Origin: an uncultured Prevotella sp.
GTDB lineage: Bacteria; Bacteroidota; Bacteroidia; Bacteroidales; Bacteroidaceae
Direction of reading: 5' to 3'
Assembly (NCBI GenBank): GCA_934272845.1
Contig: CAKQSF010000022.1
Span: forward strand, 1 to 29,832
Length of the DNA: 29,832 nucleotides
Part shown: positions 24,374 to 29,832 of the stretch, piece by piece
Layout: each line of letters starts with the position of its first letter
Position numbering within the stretch: position 1 is the stretch's first letter
Made by a program: the position numbers and the translations under genes
Notes under the pieces: model-generated
Database searches by the model: none
The model's input: only the letters and a program-made list of their open reading frames with translations
What the model was told of the DNA's origin: nothing

Positions 24374-26443
24374 ATGCGAAAAAGACATTTTTTCATAATA
24401 ACACTGTGCGGCATCGTGGTACAAATGCTGACCTCCTGTGGAGCAGATGCATTCATGCGCAAGGGTGATAAGGCGCTTGCGTTAGGCGAATACTACGTGG
24501 CTGCAGAGAATTACCGTAAGGCTTATTCAAAGACACCAGCCTCAGAGCGTGACCTAAGAGGAGAACGAGCACTGAAGGTGGGCAAAGCATACGCTGCGTT
24601 CAATAGCCATTTGAAGGCACTTGCAGGCTATCACAATGCGGCAAGGTATGGTAAAGCCACGGCAGAAGACAGTCTGCAACTGGGACGTTTGCTCCTCCGC
24701 AACGGGGAATACCGTGCAGCAGAGGCAGTGTTTACAGCGTTACAACAGTCAATGCCAGATAATATACTGGTCAAAAATGGGTTAGAATCGGCACAGAAAG
24801 CACCAGCATGGAAACAAGAAGGCTCACGATACACAGTAAAGAGGGTAGACCTTTTCAACAGTCGAAGGGATGATTACTCCCCCGTTTTGGCAGGAGAAGA
24901 CTTCAGTAGGCTATATTTTACGTCAACGAGAAACGATGCCTTAGGCGATGAACTCAATGGTGTCACAGGCATGAAGAGTGCCGACATCTTCTTCTCAGAG
25001 AAGGACGATAAAGGAAAATGGAGCAAGCCCGAAGCCATAGGAACAGGACTTAACACCGAGTATGACGAAGGTGCATGCTGCGTAACGCCTGATGGCAGTC
25101 AGATGTATCTTACGCAGTGTACCTATGATGCATCGTCTCCGCGTTATGCAAAGATAGTAGTGTCAAGCCGAGCAGATGCCTTATGGGGTGCGCCAAAGGA
25201 TTATCCGCTGACCAATGACACCCTTTCCGCATTCGCCCATCCCGCTATCTCGCCCGATGGTGAGTGGCTTTACTTTGTCAGTGACATGCCAGGAGGCAAG
25301 GGAGGACTGGACATTTGGCGTACAAGGATAACCCCATCAGGCCCAATGGGCGTAGAGAATCTTGGTGAACCGATAAACACTCCCGGCAACGAAATGTTCC
25401 CTACGTTCCGTCCTAACGGTGATCTTTACTTCTCGTCAGATGGTCATCCAGGCATGGGAGGGTTGGATATATTCATCGCTACCATAGGTGATGATAACCA
25501 ATACCACATCTCTCACCCAGGCTATCCGCTAAATTCGCAGGGCGATGACTTCGGTATGACGTTCGATGGTTATCACAATCGTGGGTTCTTCTCATCAAGT
25601 CGTGGTGACGGTAGGGGTAATGACCACATTTATTCGTTTGAAAATCCAGAGATAGTACAACTGATAAAAGGCTGGGTTTATGAGCAAGACGGTTATGAAC
25701 TGAATAATGCCGAGGTCCGCATAGTGGGTGATGACGGTACCAATGAACACGTAACGCTGAAGAGCGATGGCTCGTTTGAGTATGCGGCACAGCCAGGAGT
25801 AGAGTATATTATACTCGCAACATGTCCTGGATATCTTAACCATAAGGAAGAGATAAAGGTGCCAGAAGCAAAAGAGTCAGAAACATACACACTGCAGTTT
25901 GCCCTGCCTAGTATCTCCGCTCCTGTGCTTATTGATAATATCTTCTATGAGTTTGACAAAGCGACGCTACTTGCCAGCAGTGAGAAAGCGTTGGACTCAC
26001 TCGTTATGTTGCTCAATGAGAACCCCAATATCACTATAGAACTGGCAGCGCATACGGACTACAAAGGCCCAGAGGCGTATAACAAACAACTCTCGCAGCG
26101 ACGTGCGGAGGAAGTGGTGAAGTATCTTATAAAGAAAGGTATCGCTGCAGACAGACTGACACCAGTAGGCTATGGTGAAGAGAAACCAAAGAAGATACGA
26201 CGAAAAGTGGCTGAGAATTATCCATGGCTGAAGGAAGGTGACGTGTTGACAGAAGACTTCATTAAGAAACTTAAGCCTGCGGAACAGGAGACAGCCAATG
26301 CCTTGAACCGCCGAACAGAGTTCTCCGTGCTAAGAACAACATACAACGTGTTTGATAAAGACGGCAATATAAAGAACCTGCCGAAACCCAAAAAGAAAAT
26401 AACAGAGGAAGAAAGTGATGATTTCTTCTTTGAAATGGAATAG
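24374..26443 (+). CDS. porE: PorE-type OmpA-family lipoprotein (TPR, PD40 propeller, CRD, OmpA)
   Basis: A 689-residue lipoprotein. The signal peptide ends in the lipobox LTSC with Cys22 as lipid anchor. Domains in order: TPR-like helices (about 27-140), PD40/WD40 beta-propeller (about 160-420, with repeats such as ISPDGEWLYFVSDM and FRPNGDLYFSSDG), a carboxypeptidase-regulatory-like fold (about 428-510) and an OmpA peptidoglycan-binding domain (about 520-655, with HTD at 560-562 and LSQRRA at 573-578). This order matches PorE of Porphyromonas gingivalis, which ties the type IX secretion machine to peptidoglycan. Similar proteins of unknown role exist, so the porE name is likely rather than proven. 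porQ upstream supports it. Confidence 0.75.
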   Translation: MRKRHFFIITLCGIVVQMLTSCGADAFMRKGDKALALGEYYVAAENYRKAYSKTPASERDLRGERALKVGKAYAAFNSHLKALAGYHNAARYGKATAEDSLQLGRLLLRNGEYRAAEAVFTALQQSMPDNILVKNGLESAQKAPAWKQEGSRYTVKRVDLFNSRRDDYSPVLAGEDFSRLYFTSTRNDALGDELNGVTGMKSADIFFSEKDDKGKWSKPEAIGTGLNTEYDEGACCVTPDGSQMYLTQCTYDASSPRYAKIVVSSRADALWGAPKDYPLTNDTLSAFAHPAISPDGEWLYFVSDMPGGKGGLDIWRTRITPSGPMGVENLGEPINTPGNEMFPTFRPNGDLYFSSDGHPGMGGLDIFIATIGDDNQYHISHPGYPLNSQGDDFGMTFDGYHNRGFFSSSRGDGRGNDHIYSFENPEIVQLIKGWVYEQDGYELNNAEVRIVGDDGTNEHVTLKSDGSFEYAAQPGVEYIILATCPGYLNHKEEIKVPEAKESETYTLQFALPSISAPVLIDNIFYEFDKATLLASSEKALDSLVMLLNENPNITIELAAHTDYKGPEAYNKQLSQRRAEEVVKYLIKKGIAADRLTPVGYGEEKPKKIRRKVAENYPWLKEGDVLTEDFIKKLKPAEQETANALNRRTEFSVLRTTYNVFDKDGNIKNLPKPKKKITEEESDDFFFEME

Positions 26444-26644
26444 TTGTTTGGTGGTTTGGTAGATTAGTAGATTGGTTGTTTGGTAGATTGGTTGTTTAGT
26501 TGTTTGCTGGTTAGCACAGGAATAACATAACAAGTAACCACTAAATCCCCAAACGACTAAATCCCCAAACGACTAAATCCCCAAACGACCAACCCCCCAA
26601 ACGACTAAACGACCAATCCCCCAAACGACTAAACGACCAACCCA
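26444..26644 (+). repeat. Foldback array of TTGGTTGTTTGG / CCCCAAACGACTAAAT repeats
   Basis: The 201-base gap is almost all repeat. 26444-26510 is a G/T-rich array (TTGTTTGGTAGATTGG units). 26536-26644 is a C/A-rich array with a 16-base unit, CCCCAAACGACTAAAT, shifting to longer CCCCCAAACGACTAAACGAC units. The second half is roughly the complement of the first, so RNA from the region could fold on itself. The array ends at the base before the next start codon. Confidence 0.85.
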
Positions 26645-27895
26645 ATGTCTCTCCCAGAAGATTTTACCACATATACCAGCAACCTGTTTGGCGCTGACAG
26701 ATGGCAGCGATACCTTGCCGCCTTTGAACAGCCAGCACCCGTCAGCATACGTGTTAACCCCTTTAAACGTTGTGACCTCACGCACATGCCAATAGAGCGA
26801 CAGGTGCCGTGGTGTCGTGACGCTTTTTATCTGTCGTCACGTCCCGATTTTACGCTCGACCCATTGCTTCATGCTGGTGCCTACTACGTACAGGAGGCAT
26901 CGTCAATGTTCCTCGACAGAGTGATGGCAGAACACTGCCCCGACAGTATGTTCGGCAAAGGCGCAATGGCACTAGACCTCTGTGCTGCACCAGGAGGCAA
27001 GAGTTCTTTGTTACGTGCCGCATTACCAGAAGATGTCACGCTGTTCAGTAATGAGCCTGACCGCAGAAGAGCAAACATACTGATGGAGAATATGCAGAAG
27101 CAAGGGCATCCAAACGTTATCGTGACCAACAACTACCCGAAGGATTACAATAAAAGCGGACTGCAATTTGATTTCATCTTGACAGACGTACCATGTTCCG
27201 GTGAAGGAATGTTCCGCAAGGACGAAGGAGCGATAGGCGAGTGGAGTCTGCAAAACGTGATGAAATGCGCTGCGCTCCAGCGTAGCATAGTAGAAGAAAT
27301 ATGGCAATGCCTAAAGCCAGGCGGCATCCTTGTCTACAGCACCTGTACCTTTAATACGCATGAGGATGAAGAGAACGTGCGCTGGATAACGGAAGAACTA
27401 GGTGCGGAACTGCTGCCAGTAGACTGCGATAAGGATTGGAATATAACAGGATCGTTGCTTGATGGTTGGCAACAGCCCGTTTACCGCTTCATCCCAGGCA
27501 CCACACAGGGCGAAGGACTCTTCATGGCAGTGTTACGTAAGCCAACAGATGACGCATCGCATGGAGGCAAGACAGACATGAAAAAAGCACTATCACGTTT
27601 ACGCATACTTAGCGATGGAAAGCCAGTAGGCACAGTAAAAGGAAAGAGCGTTATCCCAGCGCATGCAGAGGCATTGCTCACAAATTTGCAAAAGGATAAG
27701 TATCCAGTGGTAGAGTTGACCAAGGAAGAAGCCCTGCATTACCTGCACCACGATGCTATAGTATTGCCATCAGATGCACCTCGAGGCTTTGTCATCGTAA
27801 CATACCAGTCGTTGCCACTCGGTTTTGTGAAAAACATAGGCAACAGAGCCAATAACCTCTATCCGCAAGAGTGGAAGATAAAGAAGAATATTTAG
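26645..27895 (+). CDS. RsmF/RsmB-like rRNA cytosine-C5 methyltransferase
   Basis: A 416-residue AdoMet-dependent RNA m5C methyltransferase. The AdoMet-binding motif I is DLCAAPGGKS (111-120). The two cysteines of the mechanism are Cys184 in LTDVPCSGEGMFRK and Cys234 in YSTCTFNTHEDE. The N-terminal VSIRVNPFK block and the C-terminal PUA-like region (about 310-416, with PRGFVIVTYQSLPLGFVKNIGNRANNLYPQEWKI) resemble RsmF (YebU), which methylates 16S rRNA; the exact target base is not determined. The ATG at 26645 directly follows a simple-repeat array, with no ribosome-binding site. Confidence 0.88.
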   Translation: MSLPEDFTTYTSNLFGADRWQRYLAAFEQPAPVSIRVNPFKRCDLTHMPIERQVPWCRDAFYLSSRPDFTLDPLLHAGAYYVQEASSMFLDRVMAEHCPDSMFGKGAMALDLCAAPGGKSSLLRAALPEDVTLFSNEPDRRRANILMENMQKQGHPNVIVTNNYPKDYNKSGLQFDFILTDVPCSGEGMFRKDEGAIGEWSLQNVMKCAALQRSIVEEIWQCLKPGGILVYSTCTFNTHEDEENVRWITEELGAELLPVDCDKDWNITGSLLDGWQQPVYRFIPGTTQGEGLFMAVLRKPTDDASHGGKTDMKKALSRLRILSDGKPVGTVKGKSVIPAHAEALLTNLQKDKYPVVELTKEEALHYLHHDAIVLPSDAPRGFVIVTYQSLPLGFVKNIGNRANNLYPQEWKIKKNI

Positions 27896-27907
27896 CGAGT
27901 ATTAGAT

Positions 27908-27934
27908 GGGTGGTTCTAAATTATAGAACCATCC
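27908..27934 (+). terminator. Hairpin after the rRNA methyltransferase gene
   Basis: GGGTGGTTCTA pairs with TAGAACCATCC (11 bp with one G-T pair) around AATTA, 12 bases after the stop. No T run follows, so it is a weak or factor-assisted terminator at best. Confidence 0.4.
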
Positions 27935-27939
27935 AGATA

Positions 27940-28138
27940 GAAGTAAGTATTCAAAATTACTTTTATATATGAGTAAGTATCCAGTCAATTATTGTATGGA
28001 ATATTTAATACTGTCTCTTTTGAACATCTGCTTCCCCAGTTTTCGGTCACAATATTTACATTGCTCCCTCAAACAGTGAAAACAATTGTCTCAAAATAGC
28101 CTATATAAAATATTAAAATAATTTTGAACACTTACTTA
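27940..28138 (+). mobile_element. 199-bp foldback MITE, copy 3
   Basis: Same length and layout as copies 1 and 2, with the same end sequences. The left flank is GA where the others have TA, and the centre is CAATA-TTTA-CATTG (one stem mismatch). The interior differs from copy 1 at more sites than copy 2's right part does (for example AACAATTGTCTCAAAATAGC), so it is an older or separate copy. It ends 26 bases before the MFS start codon. Confidence 0.85.
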
Positions 28139-28164
28139 AAGATTTATTTAGGATAACAAACACA

Positions 28165-29304
28165 ATGAAAAAAGGATTATTTGCGCTTGCCTTGGGCACA
28201 TTCACCCTTGGCATGGCAGAATTTATTATTGAAGGTATTCTTACCGATGTGGCACACGACCTTAGTGTCTCCATTCCACAGGCGGGACATCTTATCTCCG
28301 TCTATGCACTAGGCGTATGTGCAGGAGCGTTTTCTTTGATACTTATGCACAGGTATCGCCCAAAGAACATACTGCTGTTTCTTGCTTCGCTGATAGTTCT
28401 CGGAGCCGTCATCGCCACCGTAGCGCCAAACTATTGGCTATTGTTGTGTGCAAGGTTCATACAAGGCTTGCCACACGGAGCGTATTTCGGAACAGGAACG
28501 ATAGTAGCGGTAAAGATGGCGCAGGAAGGAAAGGGCACGAAAGCCGTTGCCATGATGTGTGCCGGCATGCCATTTGCTAACCTTATGGGCGTACCTTTCG
28601 GAACATTCCTGAGTCATACGTTTTCATGGCGCGCCCCATTTGCCATGTCAGTATTGTTAGGACTAGTAACAGTCTACATGATATATCGCTGGGTTCCCAA
28701 CGTAGAAGCGTTGCCCAACAATGGCATGAAAGCACAGTTTAAGTTCTTGCGCAATCCTGCCCCGTGGCTTATCATAGCCGCAACGTTCCTTGGCAATGGC
28801 GGCATACTGTGTTGGTTCAGTTACATTTCACCGTTGTTACAAGTAAACGGTGGCTTCAGTGCAGGCAGCATCTCCATGCTTATGATACTTGCAGGATTAG
28901 GAATGGTAGTAGGCAATCAAGTAAGTGCTCTGCTAGCCGACCGCATTACGCCAGGTCGCTTCACCTGTTACCTGCAATTCTTAGCCGCAGCAGCGTTGGC
29001 GTGTACCTTCTTCTTGGCAGACTATGGGTGGGTATCAGTCGTAATGATGTTCATATCCTGCGCCTGCCTCTTCGGTATCGGTTCGCCAGAGCAGTACCTT
29101 ATAGTAAAACATAGCGAGGGAGGAGAGATGCTTGGTGGTTGTTGCATACAGGGAGCCTTCAACCTAGGCAACGCCCTTGGTGCCTTTTTCGGTGGAATAC
29201 CCGTCGCAATGGGGTTAGGATATAATTATCCAGCACTCATAGGCGTACCGATGGCGTTGGCAGGAGCCATGTGTTTGCTGGTGTTTCACAGACGATATGA
29301 GTAA
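28165..29304 (+). CDS. MFS transporter (DHA1/AraJ-like)
   Basis: A 379-residue inner-membrane carrier with about 12 hydrophobic helices and short loops. The N-terminal phrase GTFTLGMAEFIIEGILTDVA and the motif C-like GMPFANLMGVPFGTFLS are typical of the drug:H+ antiporter-1 group, including AraJ/YdhP-type sugar or drug exporters. Motif A is represented by RYRPKNILL rather than the full consensus. The substrate is unknown. It stands alone between a MITE (26 bases upstream) and a long gene-free stretch. No TAnnTTTG promoter was found in its short upstream region, so the MITE may supply or disturb its expression. Confidence 0.88.
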   Translation: MKKGLFALALGTFTLGMAEFIIEGILTDVAHDLSVSIPQAGHLISVYALGVCAGAFSLILMHRYRPKNILLFLASLIVLGAVIATVAPNYWLLLCARFIQGLPHGAYFGTGTIVAVKMAQEGKGTKAVAMMCAGMPFANLMGVPFGTFLSHTFSWRAPFAMSVLLGLVTVYMIYRWVPNVEALPNNGMKAQFKFLRNPAPWLIIAATFLGNGGILCWFSYISPLLQVNGGFSAGSISMLMILAGLGMVVGNQVSALLADRITPGRFTCYLQFLAAAALACTFFLADYGWVSVVMMFISCACLFGIGSPEQYLIVKHSEGGEMLGGCCIQGAFNLGNALGAFFGGIPVAMGLGYNYPALIGVPMALAGAMCLLVFHRRYE

Positions 29305-29644
29305 GGCGTGGCGTAGAGCCGATTTCCCAAATTTACCATTTGGATAGAGTTAAAGGTGCGTTTGTGCAACCTGTTTGTATAAAGAAAGTTACGCTAATAA
29401 TAGATTGTTAGGGCTTGGTTGCGATGCGATAAATCCCTTTTTGCAGTGTTTCCGAAATTTACCATTTCCTGACGTTTTGTGGTAACACATTGCAATGGTG
29501 AGAAAGTGTGCATAAAGTAAAGACATTAATTGACGTAATCATCGCTTCTATATAACATGTATCATCCCTGCGTTACAGAGAGCTTGCGATTGAGTCTGTC
29601 TAGTGTTCTACTTTCAGGCGAATCTGTAGCGCAGAGATGGAAAT
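29305..29644. other. Gene-free stretch after the MFS gene
   Basis: No credible gene. AAATTTACCATTT occurs twice (29331-29343 and 29454-29466), and GACGTAATCATC (29533) also occurs in element X (14018). No terminator with a T run was found. Confidence 0.35.
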
Positions 29645-29697
29645 GTTATTTCCTGTTTTGCTCAGGGGAAGGCCCCTGTGGTGAACAGAATAGTTAC
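29645..29697 (-). repeat. Inverted single copy of the 60-mer-type unit
   Basis: Read on the minus strand: GTAACTATTCTG, then TTCACCACAGGGGCCTTCCC, then GAGCAAAACAGGAAATAAC, the same order as at 16629-16680. It contains the hairpin CAGGGG-CCTT-CCCCTG. Confidence 0.8.
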
Positions 29698-29705
29698 GTT
29701 ATGTG

Positions 29706-29832
29706 GTAACTATTCAGCGATATTTTAAGGGTGATTATATGCAAAGTACAGATAGAATTAGCCTGGAAGGCTATACTATGAGTAACCGTGGGCGAAGCCT
29801 ACGGATTTGACATAGGTATGGAAATATCAGCC
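29706..29832 (+). repeat. Third nested-palindrome element, cut by the window end
   Basis: Begins GTAACTATTCAG and continues with the shared body: TTTTAAGGGTGATTATATGC, AGAATTAGCCTGGAAGGCT, GAGTAACCGTGGGCGAAGCC. The inverted half lies beyond the window. Its start faces the inverted unit at 29645-29697 across 8 bases, so the terminal motif forms its own palindrome. Confidence 0.75.

Overview
The window looks like chromosomal DNA from a Bacteroidales bacterium, most likely the Prevotella group. The support is PorQ and a PorE-type lipoprotein of the type IX secretion system, TTG-N20-TAnnTTTG promoters in place of the sigma70 consensus, few Shine-Dalgarno sites, and the protein families present. 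This assignment is inferred from gene content; no marker gene was compared.

Layout. (1) 1-190: tRNA-Val and tRNA-Ser on the minus strand behind one good promoter. (2) 190-2193: an aldo/keto reductase and a small HsdR_N-type nuclease-fold protein, plus strand. (3) 2178-13343: a minus-strand defence locus. In transcription order it holds a WYL regulator, hsdM, a DUF1016/YhcG-type PD-(D/E)xK nuclease, hsdS, a scar with broken gene pieces and a RAYT transposase between inverted REP arms, hsdR, and a fragment resembling the C-terminus of a DUF2130 protein. (4) 13383-14548: almost gene-free and repeat-rich. (5) 14549-16588: a secreted GH30 glycosidase and a small LTxxQ/Spy-like periplasmic protein, minus strand. 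(6) 16589-17309: a large nested-palindrome repeat. (7) 17310-20075: exbB, a small membrane protein, two exbD genes and an Lrp/AsnC regulator. (8) 20119-27895: thyA, folA (DHFR), porQ, a polyprenyl diphosphate synthase, tatD, a porE-type gene and an RsmF/RsmB-like rRNA methyltransferase, all plus strand. (9) 27896-29832: a MITE copy, an MFS exporter and more repeats running off the window.

How the genes work together. The restriction locus encodes a complete type I system (M, S, R) with an accessory nuclease translated between M and S and a WYL regulator upstream. The Exb cluster is a proton-motive-force module that would energise outer-membrane import. thyA and folA form the dTMP/folate pair. 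PorQ and the PorE-type protein are T9SS envelope parts mixed with housekeeping genes.

The least explained material is repetitive: (a) three copies of a 199-bp foldback MITE, each next to the 5' end of a gene, two of them between a promoter box and its gene; (b) a family of roughly 410-bp nested-palindrome elements (two complete, one cut by the window edge) sharing a GTAACTATTCWG terminal motif and carrying, in one case, a precise 60-bp tandem duplication; (c) a RAYT transposase flanked by roughly 103-107-bp inverted REP arms that sits in a gene graveyard between hsdS and hsdR; (d) two foldback arrays of simple repeats that run right up to the start codons of the DHFR and rRNA methyltransferase genes.
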